From: Porticoccus sp965660005
Lineage (GTDB): Bacteria > Pseudomonadota > Gammaproteobacteria > Pseudomonadales > Porticoccaceae
DNA length: 64,000 nt
Direction: 5' to 3'
Assembly: GCF_965660005.1 (NCBI RefSeq)
Contig: NZ_CBFHYF010000002.1
Location: forward strand, 1-64,000
This document shows positions 30,359 through 39,408 of this stretch, piece after piece. Every line of letters begins with the position of its first letter. Position 1 is the first letter of the stretch. Under the pieces are notes generated by a model. The model searched no databases. It saw only the letters and a list, made by a program, of their open reading frames with translations, and was not told the DNA's origin. Both the position numbers and the translations under genes were made by a program.

Positions 30359-32272
30359 ATGCAACGCACCATGCAAGCTTTGCCCGTTATTGTCGGTTTT
30401 GGTGGCTACAATGCCGCTGGTCGTAGTTCTGGACACCAGGCTTTTCGTCGCACAGTGATTGAGTCGCTGCCCCTCGCAGAGCGCAACAAAACATTGTTGG
30501 GGCTGGCCTGCCTGATGGGCCTGGTGAAGTGGGACGGCAGCTCGTACCGTGACAAGGCGGGGCAATCCTATGATGGCGATGCCGTGGCATCGACTTTTGC
30601 TGATCAGGTAATGGCTGGCACACTGATTCGGCGTCTGGAAAACACCCTCTACAACCCCGAAGAAATCACTGGCCACAAACGTGTGGAAATGCAGCAACAC
30701 GACGAGAGCGGTGTGCGGTTTACCCTGAGCCGCAGGGATATGCCGGCGCAGATTCCCGAACACTGGAGTGTGCGTCCGCTTGAGGACGGCAGTTTTGAAA
30801 TTCACTCTCGGGATAGCGCAGAATTTCTGGTGCCGGTGCAGACCGAGCAGCTGGCCAAAGCCGCCGGGCAGCTACCCTCCGGGTTTGATCCCGCAGCGCA
30901 ATACAGCTCCAGATTTCACCCGCGTGGGCTGCAGTTGGCATTGCTGGGTGCCAGTGATGCCATTCATTCCGTCGGTGTCCCCTGGGAACAGATCGTCGCC
31001 GCCGTTCATCCGGATGAAATTGGTGTGTATGGTTCCAGTGTGTTTGGGCAGCTGGCACCAGAAGGTTTTGGCGGCTTATTGCAAAGTCGTTTGCGCAGTG
31101 AGCGGACCTCCTCCAAACAGCTGGCGTTGGGGCTCAATACCATGCCGGCAGATTTTGTGAATGCCTATGTGTTGGGTAGCGTTGGGCATACCGAGGCGAT
31201 TACGGGGGCCTGCGCTTCCTTTCTGTATGTGCTGCAGGCAGCCGTGCGGGATATCCGCAGCGGTAGACGCCGTGTTGCGGTGGTGGGGAATGCCGAAGCC
31301 AGTCTGACACCGGAGATCTTTGAAGGCTTTACCAATATGGGTGCCCTGGGCACCGACGAGGGGCTTTGCAAGCTGGATGGTTCCAGCCTCCCGGATTGGC
31401 GGCGAGCCAGTCGGCCTTTTGGTGAAAATTGTGGCTTCACTCTGGCAGAGGGAACCCAGTATGTGGTGTTGATGGACGATGCGCTGGCCGTAGAGTTGGG
31501 TGCCGATATTCACGGTGCTGTGCCCGAGGTCTTTATCAATGCCGATGGCCTAAAGAAATCCATCTCCGCACCCGGCGTAGGCAACTACGTTTCATTTGCC
31601 AAGGCTGTCGCAGCGGCGATGGTAATCCTCGGTGAGGACACGGTCAAGAATAACAGTTTTATCCATGCCCACGGTTCCAGTACGCCGGCCAACCGCGTTA
31701 CCGAATCAGAAATTTTCAACCGGGTCGCTGCCGTTTTCGGAATCAGCGACTGGCCCGTGGCGGCGGTCAAGGCCTATGTTGGCCACACTATTGCGTCCGC
31801 CAGTGGCGATCAGTTGATGTCGGCACTGGGCACCTTTAAATACCAGTTGATTCCGGGTATCAAAACAATCGATCGGGTTGCATCCGATGTTTGCCAAACC
31901 CACACCTCCTTTCCTCTGCAGGATAGGGATGTCAAAGATCGGGGGATGGATCTGGCGCTGATCAACTCCAAGGGTTTTGGCGGCAACAATGCAACGGCCG
32001 TGGTCATCTCCCCCCGCAAGGTTGAGGAAATGCTGAGCCGTCGTCACGCAGCGGCAATGGACGATTACCGCCTGCGCCTTGAACAGACCCACCAGCGGGC
32101 AGTGGATTATGCGTTGCGGGCAGACCGGGCTGAGCTCGATGTCATTTACCGGTTTGGCGAGCAGATCATTGATGACAGCGCCATTCAACTTGGCCGCGAT
32201 GGCTTGACAATGCCGGGTTTTGGCAAAGCGGTGATATTCGACAAGTCGAATCCCTGGGCGGACATGAGTTAG
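30359..32272 (+). CDS. fabY: FabY-like beta-ketoacyl-ACP synthase
   Basis: Large ketoacyl synthase of about 637 residues. The opening LPVIVGFGGYNAAGRSSG and overall length match P. aeruginosa FabY (PA5174), which begins fatty-acid synthesis by condensing acetyl-CoA with malonyl-ACP instead of FabH; I rely on memory for that match. The catalytic Cys is in TGACASFLYVL (residue 285 from the first ATG), and the two histidines are in FIHAHGSSTPANR and VKAYVGHTIASASGDQ. A second ATG at 30371 (MQALPVIV) is a possible start. Isolated monocistronic gene divergent from the GlxA-type regulator. Confidence 0.8.
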   Translation: MQRTMQALPVIVGFGGYNAAGRSSGHQAFRRTVIESLPLAERNKTLLGLACLMGLVKWDGSSYRDKAGQSYDGDAVASTFADQVMAGTLIRRLENTLYNPEEITGHKRVEMQQHDESGVRFTLSRRDMPAQIPEHWSVRPLEDGSFEIHSRDSAEFLVPVQTEQLAKAAGQLPSGFDPAAQYSSRFHPRGLQLALLGASDAIHSVGVPWEQIVAAVHPDEIGVYGSSVFGQLAPEGFGGLLQSRLRSERTSSKQLALGLNTMPADFVNAYVLGSVGHTEAITGACASFLYVLQAAVRDIRSGRRRVAVVGNAEASLTPEIFEGFTNMGALGTDEGLCKLDGSSLPDWRRASRPFGENCGFTLAEGTQYVVLMDDALAVELGADIHGAVPEVFINADGLKKSISAPGVGNYVSFAKAVAAAMVILGEDTVKNNSFIHAHGSSTPANRVTESEIFNRVAAVFGISDWPVAAVKAYVGHTIASASGDQLMSALGTFKYQLIPGIKTIDRVASDVCQTHTSFPLQDRDVKDRGMDLALINSKGFGGNNATAVVISPRKVEEMLSRRHAAAMDDYRLRLEQTHQRAVDYALRADRAELDVIYRFGEQIIDDSAIQLGRDGLTMPGFGKAVIFDKSNPWADMS

Positions 32273-32597
32273 TTGCCTTCCGATATTGCACAGCATGTTT
32301 GCCGCTTGTCCATACGCTGTGGCAAGCATGCTCATGACCCCGACAAAAAGTTCGGTCGGAATTTCAAGTCGGCTCCTTTAGAATGACCTTTCCCTGCGGT
32401 GCTTTTTTTGTGAAAGTGGCGCCCCCGTCAGTCTGGTTGCGAAATCGTGACGCTGCGTTTTTCGTGCGGGCCCGCCGGGACGATTGGTATCGTTTTTAAT
32501 GTTCTGCCGAAGGTTAGCTGGAATGACGTTGACATATTCCGGTGATGTACGGCAGTGAGACAAAGAGCAATATAGCAACTATCTCGGAGTGATTATC
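32273..32597. other. 325-base non-coding interval upstream of speA with hairpins
   Basis: No convincing gene. Arms AGCATGTTTGCC (32292-32303) and GGCAAGCATGCT (32321-32332) pair 11 of 12 around a 17-base loop, soon after the fabY stop, with no T-tract. A weak hairpin ACGAT-TGGT-ATCGT followed by TTTTT stands near 32484-32502. TAGAAT at 32379-32384 could be a -10 box, but I see no good -35. The leader to speA would be around 200 bases, long enough for control of translation. Confidence 0.5.
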
Positions 32598-34517
32598 TTG
32601 AATGATCATCAAGGCGGCAGCTGGTCCATTGCGGATTCGGCGAGTCTGTATGGCGTCAATGATTGGGGTGCCGGTTACTTTGGTCTTTCCGGGAAAGGCG
32701 AAATAACGGTCATTGCGCCTCACAGTGGGCGCTCCCACCAGATTTCCCTGCTCGATATTGTTGCCGGTCTGGAACAGCGTGGCCATGCCATGCCAGTGTT
32801 GCTGCGGATTGAAAATCTGCTTGACCAGCGGATCACCTATCTCAACGAGAGTTTTGCCGATGCCATCCGCCTGATGAACTACCAGGGCGAGTACCGCGGT
32901 GTATTCCCCATCAAGGTGAATCAACAGTGTCATGTGGTGGAAGAGATCGCCAAATTTGGCAATCAGTATCATCACGGCCTCGAGGCGGGCAGCAAGGCGG
33001 AGCTGATTATCGCCATGTCACACCTGCAGGATCGTGAGGCCTGTATTATCTGTAACGGTTACAAGGATGCCGAGTTTATTCAGCTTGGCCTGCATGCGAG
33101 AAAGCTGGGTCTGAAGTGTTTCTTTGTCATCGAGACCCCCTCGGAGCTGGGAATTATTCTGGAACAGAGCAAACGCCTCGGTATCGAACCGTTGATCGGT
33201 GTCCGCCTGAAACTGGCTGCCAAGGTTGAGGGCCACTGGTTTGAAGACAGTGGTGATCGCTCACTATTCGGCCTGACCGTGACTCAGCTGGTGGATGTGC
33301 TGGACCGGTTGCGTGAAGCGGACATGCTGCATTGCCTGCAATTGATGCACTATCACATCGGTTCCCAGATCCCGAATATTCGCAATATCCGCGATGGGGT
33401 TCAGGAAGCCTGTCGCTACTACGTGGATCTGGTGAAAGAGGGTGCCCCGCTCGGCCATCTGGATCTGGGTGGCGGTCTGGCAGTGGACTATACCGGTGCC
33501 CGTACCAACGAAACCCACAGCAAGAACTACTCGCTGGAGGAGTACTGTGTCGATATCGTGGAAACCATCACTGAGGCGCTCAACAACAGCGATATCCCTC
33601 ACCCGACCCTGATTACCGAGTCGGGACGAGCCACCGTGGCCTACTCCTCGGTGCTGCTGTTCAATATTCTCGACGTGAGTTATTTCAAGTCCAGCGGTAT
33701 TCCCGACCAGTTGCCGGATGACTGTACTGAATCGCTCGATAATCTCTGGGCAACCCTGCAGTCGCTGAATGACACCAATCTCCAGGAATGTTGTAACGAT
33801 GCGGCACACTATCGGGAGGACATGCGGCGCATGTTTCGTCAGGGGCAGGTACAGCTGCGCGAACTTGCACTGGCGGAAAACCTGTACCTGGAAGTATTGC
33901 AGCGCACCCGCCTGTTGTTGCCCTCGTTGCGGCGTATTCCGCCGGAGCTGGCCAATCTGGATGAGGCGCTGGCGGATATTTACTACGGCAATTTCAGCCT
34001 GTTCCAGTCGCTGCCGGATTCCTGGGCGATCGATCAGATTTTTCCGGTCATGCCGATCCATCGGTTGGATGAAGCGCCTCTCAACAAGGCGATTATTGCC
34101 GACCTGACCTGTGATTCCGATGGCAAACTCGATTTATTTGCCAATGCCGATGGCGAAACCCGCACTCTGCCGTTGCATGACCTCAAAGAGGGTGAGGAAT
34201 ATTACCTCGGTGTTTTTCTGGTGGGCGCCTACCAGGAGACCCTCGGCGACCTGCACAACCTGTTTGGCGACACCCATGTGGTGAGTGTTCGTATCGATGG
34301 CGAGGGACAGTTTGAATTTGTCGAAGAGATTCAGGGCGACACTATTGGCGATGTGCTGAGTTATGTGGAATACAATCCCAAAGAGTTGTATGAAAAATTT
34401 CGTATCTCCGCCGAGACCGCTGTGCGCTTGGGCAGTATCAGTGTGGTGGAACGTCAGCGGATGTTAAAGACCTTCAGTAACAGCCTGAATGGTTACACCT
34501 ATTTTGAGCGTGACTGA
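32598..34517 (+). CDS. speA: Biosynthetic arginine decarboxylase
   Basis: PLP enzyme that converts arginine to agmatine, the entry to putrescine. I prefer the TTG at 32598, with CGGAG eight bases upstream, giving 639 residues; a GTG at 32589 overlaps that site. N-terminal family text is WSIADSASLYGVNDWGAGYF; the PLP lysine is in YRGVFPIKVNQQ; HIGSQIPNIRNI, LDLGGGLAVDYTG and the C-terminal VVERQRMLKTFSNSL are typical. No agmatinase or agmatine deiminase is present in the window, so putrescine formation must be completed elsewhere. Same strand as, and about 95 bases before, the carboxyspermidine dehydrogenase gene. Confidence 0.94.
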   Translation: MNDHQGGSWSIADSASLYGVNDWGAGYFGLSGKGEITVIAPHSGRSHQISLLDIVAGLEQRGHAMPVLLRIENLLDQRITYLNESFADAIRLMNYQGEYRGVFPIKVNQQCHVVEEIAKFGNQYHHGLEAGSKAELIIAMSHLQDREACIICNGYKDAEFIQLGLHARKLGLKCFFVIETPSELGIILEQSKRLGIEPLIGVRLKLAAKVEGHWFEDSGDRSLFGLTVTQLVDVLDRLREADMLHCLQLMHYHIGSQIPNIRNIRDGVQEACRYYVDLVKEGAPLGHLDLGGGLAVDYTGARTNETHSKNYSLEEYCVDIVETITEALNNSDIPHPTLITESGRATVAYSSVLLFNILDVSYFKSSGIPDQLPDDCTESLDNLWATLQSLNDTNLQECCNDAAHYREDMRRMFRQGQVQLRELALAENLYLEVLQRTRLLLPSLRRIPPELANLDEALADIYYGNFSLFQSLPDSWAIDQIFPVMPIHRLDEAPLNKAIIADLTCDSDGKLDLFANADGETRTLPLHDLKEGEEYYLGVFLVGAYQETLGDLHNLFGDTHVVSVRIDGEGQFEFVEEIQGDTIGDVLSYVEYNPKELYEKFRISAETAVRLGSISVVERQRMLKTFSNSLNGYTYFERD

Positions 34518-34611
34518 TTGTTTTAGATCAATCCGTTTTTGACCATGGGCTGGTCGGCGGTACGGGTAAAGTATCTGCGGACTGGCCAGCAGAGAAGTTG
34601 AGGAGTTCAGC

Positions 34612-35799
34612 ATGGCAAAAGTACTGATTATCGGTGCCGGTGGTGTCGGTGGCGTCGTGACCCACAAGTGCGCGCAATTGCCGGAGGTATTCGAGGAGAT
34701 AGTCCTAGCCAGTCGCACCGAGGCAAAATGCCGGCATATCGCCTCGCAGCTCAGTCGGCCCATTGAAACTGCCCAGGTGGATGCGGACAATGTGCCGGAA
34801 CTGGTGGCGCTGATCAATCGCGTCAAACCGGACCTGGTGATCAATGTGGCGCTGCCCTATCAGGACCTGACTATCATGGACGCCTGTCTTGAAGCGGGCG
34901 TCAACTACCTGGATACTGCCAACTACGAACCGCTGGATACCGCCAAATTCGAGTACAGCTGGCAGTGGGCCTATCAGGACAAATTCAAAAATGCCGGTTT
35001 GATGGCGTTGCTCGGTTCCGGTTTTGACCCCGGCGCCACCAACGTGTTTACCGCCTATATTGCCAAGCACTACTTTGATGAAATCCACACCCTGGACATC
35101 ATTGATGTCAACGGTGGCGATCATGGCTATCCGTTTGCCACGAATTTCAATCCTGAAATCAATATCCGCGAAGTGACCGCCGAGTGTCGCCATTGGGAAA
35201 ACGGTGAATTTGTCACCACCCCGGCGATGTCCACCAGTCAGTCCTTCACCTGTCCGGATGGCGTCGGCACTTACAATATCTATCGCATGTACCACGAGGA
35301 GCTGGAGTCACTGGTGAAAAATTTCCCCAGCCTCAAGCGCGCCCAGTTCTGGATGAGCTTTGGTGAGAGCTACCTGAAACATCTGGAGGTGTTGGGCAAT
35401 GTCGGCATGACCGGGATCGAGCCGGTGGCGTTCAATGGCCAGCAGATTGTGCCGATCCAGTTTCTCAAGCATTTGCTGCCCGATCCGGCTAGCCTCGGCC
35501 CGCGCACCAAGGGCAAGACCTGCATCGGCTGCGTGGTCACCGGGGTGAAAGACGGCAAGCCGAAAACTGTTTACCTCTATAACATCTGCGATCACCAGGC
35601 CTGCTATGCCGAGGTGCAGTCTCAGGCCATTTCCTACACCACCGGCGTGCCGGCCATGATCGGCGCCAAGATGATGCTGGAAGGCAAGTGGCTGCAACCG
35701 GGCGTGTGGAACATGGAACAGATGGACCCCGACCCCTTTATGGCTGACATGAATAAGTACGGGTTGCCCTGGACGGTGATTGAGGACTACCAGGCCTGA
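34612..35799 (+). CDS. Carboxy(nor)spermidine dehydrogenase
   Basis: Saccharopine-dehydrogenase-fold enzyme of 395 residues. It begins with the Rossmann motif VLIIGAGGVGGVVTHKCAQ and carries DTANYEPLDTAKFEY and LLGSGFDPGATNVFTAY, which mark the carboxynorspermidine/carboxyspermidine dehydrogenase group. It reduces the Schiff base of aspartate semialdehyde with putrescine (or diaminopropane) to carboxyspermidine (or carboxynorspermidine). TTGAGGAG precedes the ATG. Its partner decarboxylase nspC is in the window but 6 kb away, past two sensory genes on the other strand. Confidence 0.9.
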   Translation: MAKVLIIGAGGVGGVVTHKCAQLPEVFEEIVLASRTEAKCRHIASQLSRPIETAQVDADNVPELVALINRVKPDLVINVALPYQDLTIMDACLEAGVNYLDTANYEPLDTAKFEYSWQWAYQDKFKNAGLMALLGSGFDPGATNVFTAYIAKHYFDEIHTLDIIDVNGGDHGYPFATNFNPEINIREVTAECRHWENGEFVTTPAMSTSQSFTCPDGVGTYNIYRMYHEELESLVKNFPSLKRAQFWMSFGESYLKHLEVLGNVGMTGIEPVAFNGQQIVPIQFLKHLLPDPASLGPRTKGKTCIGCVVTGVKDGKPKTVYLYNICDHQACYAEVQSQAISYTTGVPAMIGAKMMLEGKWLQPGVWNMEQMDPDPFMADMNKYGLPWTVIEDYQA

Positions 35800-35832
35800 T
35801 TGCAGGATGGGATAAACCGGTACTCTGCCGGC

Positions 35833-38800
35833 TCAGGGTTTCAGGACAACTGTTGCTTGCGTAGCAGGCCGTGCTTTCTGCTCCAGCAACAGGGCTTTAA
35901 ATGACTCCCCGGCCATGGGTTTGGCAAACAGGTAACCCTGGGCATAATCACAACCTGCCGCGGCCAGCAGATCCCGCTGTTCACCGGTTTCCACCCCCTT
36001 GGCGATCACTTCTATACCCAGCTTGTGGGCCATCACAATAATGGCCTCGCACAGGGCCAGGTCTTCATTGCCGGGGTGCAGGTTGCTGACAAAGATCTTG
36101 TCAATTTTCAGGTAATCAATATCAAATTTTTTCAGGTAGGACAGTGACGAGTAGCCAGTGCCAAAATCATCCAGAGCCACCTGAATACTGTCATCCCGGA
36201 AGGCCAGCAACTGTTCGGTAACAATGCTACGGTGTTCGAGCAGCAGTCCCTCGGTAATTTCCAGTACCACCGCCTGCCCCGGTAGCCCCTGATCAAACAT
36301 CGACTCACGCCACAGTTGAAACACGGTTTTACTGCGGTTGTTCAGCTGCACCGGTGAGACATTCATGCTGATCTGGAATTGTGGATGGTAATTCGCGCGC
36401 AGAGCCTGTGACATCAGCGCGACATCTTCAAACAGGCGATCGCCAATCAGATGGATAAGGCCGGTTTCTTCGGCAATCGGGATAAAGGTATCCGGCCCAA
36501 TCAATCCTTCGACAGGGTGTTGCCAGCGCATCAGGGCTTCGGCCTTGTGGATATTGCCGGTACGCAAATCGATAATCGGCTGATAGGCGACCCACAGCTC
36601 GTGCTTTTCCAGCCCCGTCCGCAGGTCATTGACGATCCGCATTCGCTTGAGGGCAGATTCCTGCATGGACGGGGTGAAATATTGATAGCCATTGCGCCCC
36701 TCTTTTTTGGCCGCATACATGGCCTGATCAGCATTTTTCAGCAGCCCCTCAATGTCTGTCGCATCCTCGGGGTAAAGTGTGACACCAATACTGGCACTGA
36801 CAAATGCCACGTCATTGCCGAGCTGATAGGGTTCGGGCAACCGTTTCAACAGGCTGGCCAATACCCGCTCAATGGTTGCACGCTCTTCCAGTTCGCTGAG
36901 AATGATGATGAGCTCATCACCGCCAAGGCGGGCTACGGTGTCCGTATCACGGATGCAGTGACTGATTCTGCCGGCCGCTTCAATCAGTAGCTGATCGCCT
37001 TTTTCGTGGCCCAGTGTATCGTTGATCTCCTTGAAATGATCAAGATCGATGAACAGTACGGCCATTGACAATGATGAGCGGTGAGATTTTTTAATTTCCT
37101 GCCCCAGACGATAGTAAAACATCCGGCGATTGGGCAGTTCGGTCAAAGGGTCAAAGTTGGCCTTTTCCCAGATGAGCTGTTCATTGGCTTTCTTTTCAGT
37201 GATATCGGAGAACTGGGCCACCCACCGATGGACCGATCCGTCGGGATTATAGACTGCGTTGATGGAGAGCCACTCGGCAAAAATTTCGCCATTTTTCCGT
37301 TTGTTCCACAGCTCCCCTTCCCAGTGTCCGGTGCTTTTCATCGCTTCCCACATACGCTCATAAAAGCTCGCCGGATGCTTGCCGGAGCCCAATATACTGG
37401 AGTTGTGGCCAACGACATCCTGGCTGGTATAACCGGTCATGATGGTAAACGTCTGGTTAACATCAATGATGATGCCGGTCGCGTCGGTGACCATCATCGC
37501 TTCATTACTGTTCTGGTAGACCAGTCCTGCCAGCCTGAGGGCCTCCTCGTTTTCCTTGCGGCTGTGGATATCGCTGGTGATACCGTGCCAGAGTGTACTG
37601 CCGTCGCTGAGCCTTTCCGGAACCGCATCGCAGAGCCGCCACTCGGAGGCTGTTTCTGACAGTATGACCCGGAATTCTGCATGCAATGGACAGAGCTCAT
37701 CGGCCGAAATGCGTATCTGGGTCTTCAGGCGGTTCACATCATCCGGATGAACGCGCTGGAAAGCCACCGATGCATCAACTGCCACGTCAGCGGCTTCCAG
37801 GCCGAGAATGTTTTTGATGGCCGGGCTGCACCAGGGAATAAGGCTGGTATTGTCGGGAAACAGTTGAAACTGGAAAATCATACCGGGGGCCTGCGCGGCC
37901 AGCTTCATCAACAGGTTATAGCTCTGCTGTTGTTTTTCGATGGCTAGCTTGCGCTGGGTAATATCCCGCACAGTGCCCTTCAGCCGGGTAATGCGGTGGC
38001 GGCTGTTTCGTACGGCTTTAGCGATAAATCGCAACCAGACAAGCTGTCCATCCCTGGTAAGAGAGAGTTCGAGGTCGACGGCTTTGCCTTCATCGAGGCA
38101 CTTTTCCAGCGATGTTTGCAGAGTGGTGCGATCGGTGTCACCAAACAGCGAATAGAGCAGTGAAAAGCTGGGTGCAACGTTATTGGCAAGACCAAAATTT
38201 TCACAGGTTTGCTGCGTCCACTGCAGGGTTTCCGAGTCACAGTCGTATTCCCAGCCACCCACCAGCGCGATACGGCTCACCTCATTGAGCGCGCCTTCAC
38301 TCTTGCGCAGGGCCTGTTCTGCCGTCTGCTGATCTTCCAGCACACCCAGCAATGCCAGTCGAGCCTGGGTTGATTCATTGAGTAGGCGGGTCGTCTCGCG
38401 GTGGGCAGCTTCCATGTCCTGTTCAAACTCTTTCCTCGGATTGATATTGGTGAGGGTGGCGAGCATGCGAGAGGGGCCTCCTCGCTCATCCCATGCAACC
38501 AGCTTGCTGAGTGACGCAACCCAGATCCAGTGACCCCTTTTATCCCTGATGCGAAACTCCTGATAGAGCTCGCCGGGCCGTTTGCGCACACTGTTACTCA
38601 GGTAGCCCCGGTAGGTGTCCAGAACCTTCTGTCGGTCATCCGGGTGAATCCGGGCGAACGCATTGCTGCGCGTTTCGTGGAGCTGGTCGGGACTGCGTCC
38701 CATAATCCGGTTGTAGCCTTCATTGACAACCAGCCTGCCGCTCTGGAGATCAATGTCCAGCAGGCCGAGCCCGGCGGCGGCCAATGCCAGCCGGAGTCGC

Positions 38801-39408
38801 TCTTCGTTTTCTTCCAGGCGGCTGGCGCTTTGCTCCTGCTGCAGCCGTTTTACCATCAGCATCCCCAGCAGCACCGTCGCAATGGGGTAAACCAGCATTA
38901 TAGGCAATGTGATCGCCATCAGTACCTCGCTTGCCAGGCTTCCGGGCAGGGTCAGCATTAGTGCCAGCATGAGGATGTGCGCCACAATGCCAAGACTGTA
39001 AAGCTCTGACCAGCCCAGCGTGGACAGATTGGCGACTCTAAAGTGTCGCCACAATAGCCCCAGTGTGCCGCAGGCGAGAATCACCGAGACGCCGGTCCAG
39101 GCTCCCGCACCACCCTGATAAAGCCGGAAGAGAGAGGCGATTATCACGGTAACGATCGTCGGCAAGGGGCCAAAAAACAGGCCGGTCAGCGTCACCAGCA
39201 CCGATCGGGTATCAAACTGGATACCCGGTGTGAAGGTAAAGGGAGACAGCATCAGTGCGACGGCGATGCTGCCCATGATGAGGCCGACAGCGACTTGACG
39301 GAGGGACGGTCTTACCGGAGGCTGAGGGGTTCGACTGACGTCATAAATCAATACCACCGCCAGTAACAGGGTTGCATTTTGCAGGATTGGCAGGAAGGCC
39401 GCGCTCAT
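35833..39408 (-). CDS. 5TMR-PAS-GGDEF-EAL cyclic-di-GMP enzyme
   Basis: Membrane protein of 1191 residues. About residues 1-190 form a five-helix 5TMR_LYT-type sensor, with PGIQFDTRSVLVTLTGLFFG and YQGGAGAW as signatures. Four PAS domains follow (about 200-335, 375-490, 495-615, 620-740), then GGDEF (about 745-910) and EAL (about 925-1180). The GGDEF signature reads GGDEL near 828-832, so metal and GTP-binding residues are kept and only the final Phe differs. EAL has EALMRW, the LDDFGTGYSSLSYL loop and GVETGEQ, which looks catalytically complete. Likely a diguanylate cyclase and phosphodiesterase, or a phosphodiesterase with a regulatory GGDEF. Its start overlaps the stop of the frameshifted sensor gene upstream as ATGA. 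Confidence 0.9.
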   Translation of the reverse strand: MSAAFLPILQNATLLLAVVLIYDVSRTPQPPVRPSLRQVAVGLIMGSIAVALMLSPFTFTPGIQFDTRSVLVTLTGLFFGPLPTIVTVIIASLFRLYQGGAGAWTGVSVILACGTLGLLWRHFRVANLSTLGWSELYSLGIVAHILMLALMLTLPGSLASEVLMAITLPIMLVYPIATVLLGMLMVKRLQQEQSASRLEENEERLRLALAAAGLGLLDIDLQSGRLVVNEGYNRIMGRSPDQLHETRSNAFARIHPDDRQKVLDTYRGYLSNSVRKRPGELYQEFRIRDKRGHWIWVASLSKLVAWDERGGPSRMLATLTNINPRKEFEQDMEAAHRETTRLLNESTQARLALLGVLEDQQTAEQALRKSEGALNEVSRIALVGGWEYDCDSETLQWTQQTCENFGLANNVAPSFSLLYSLFGDTDRTTLQTSLEKCLDEGKAVDLELSLTRDGQLVWLRFIAKAVRNSRHRITRLKGTVRDITQRKLAIEKQQQSYNLLMKLAAQAPGMIFQFQLFPDNTSLIPWCSPAIKNILGLEAADVAVDASVAFQRVHPDDVNRLKTQIRISADELCPLHAEFRVILSETASEWRLCDAVPERLSDGSTLWHGITSDIHSRKENEEALRLAGLVYQNSNEAMMVTDATGIIIDVNQTFTIMTGYTSQDVVGHNSSILGSGKHPASFYERMWEAMKSTGHWEGELWNKRKNGEIFAEWLSINAVYNPDGSVHRWVAQFSDITEKKANEQLIWEKANFDPLTELPNRRMFYYRLGQEIKKSHRSSLSMAVLFIDLDHFKEINDTLGHEKGDQLLIEAAGRISHCIRDTDTVARLGGDELIIILSELEERATIERVLASLLKRLPEPYQLGNDVAFVSASIGVTLYPEDATDIEGLLKNADQAMYAAKKEGRNGYQYFTPSMQESALKRMRIVNDLRTGLEKHELWVAYQPIIDLRTGNIHKAEALMRWQHPVEGLIGPDTFIPIAEETGLIHLIGDRLFEDVALMSQALRANYHPQFQISMNVSPVQLNNRSKTVFQLWRESMFDQGLPGQAVVLEITEGLLLEHRSIVTEQLLAFRDDSIQVALDDFGTGYSSLSYLKKFDIDYLKIDKIFVSNLHPGNEDLALCEAIIVMAHKLGIEVIAKGVETGEQRDLLAAAGCDYAQGYLFAKPMAGESFKALLLEQKARPATQATVVLKP

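Noticed and set aside
32292..32332. Hairpin after fabY considered as a Rho-independent terminator
   Set aside because: No T-tract follows on either strand and the loop is 17 bases long.
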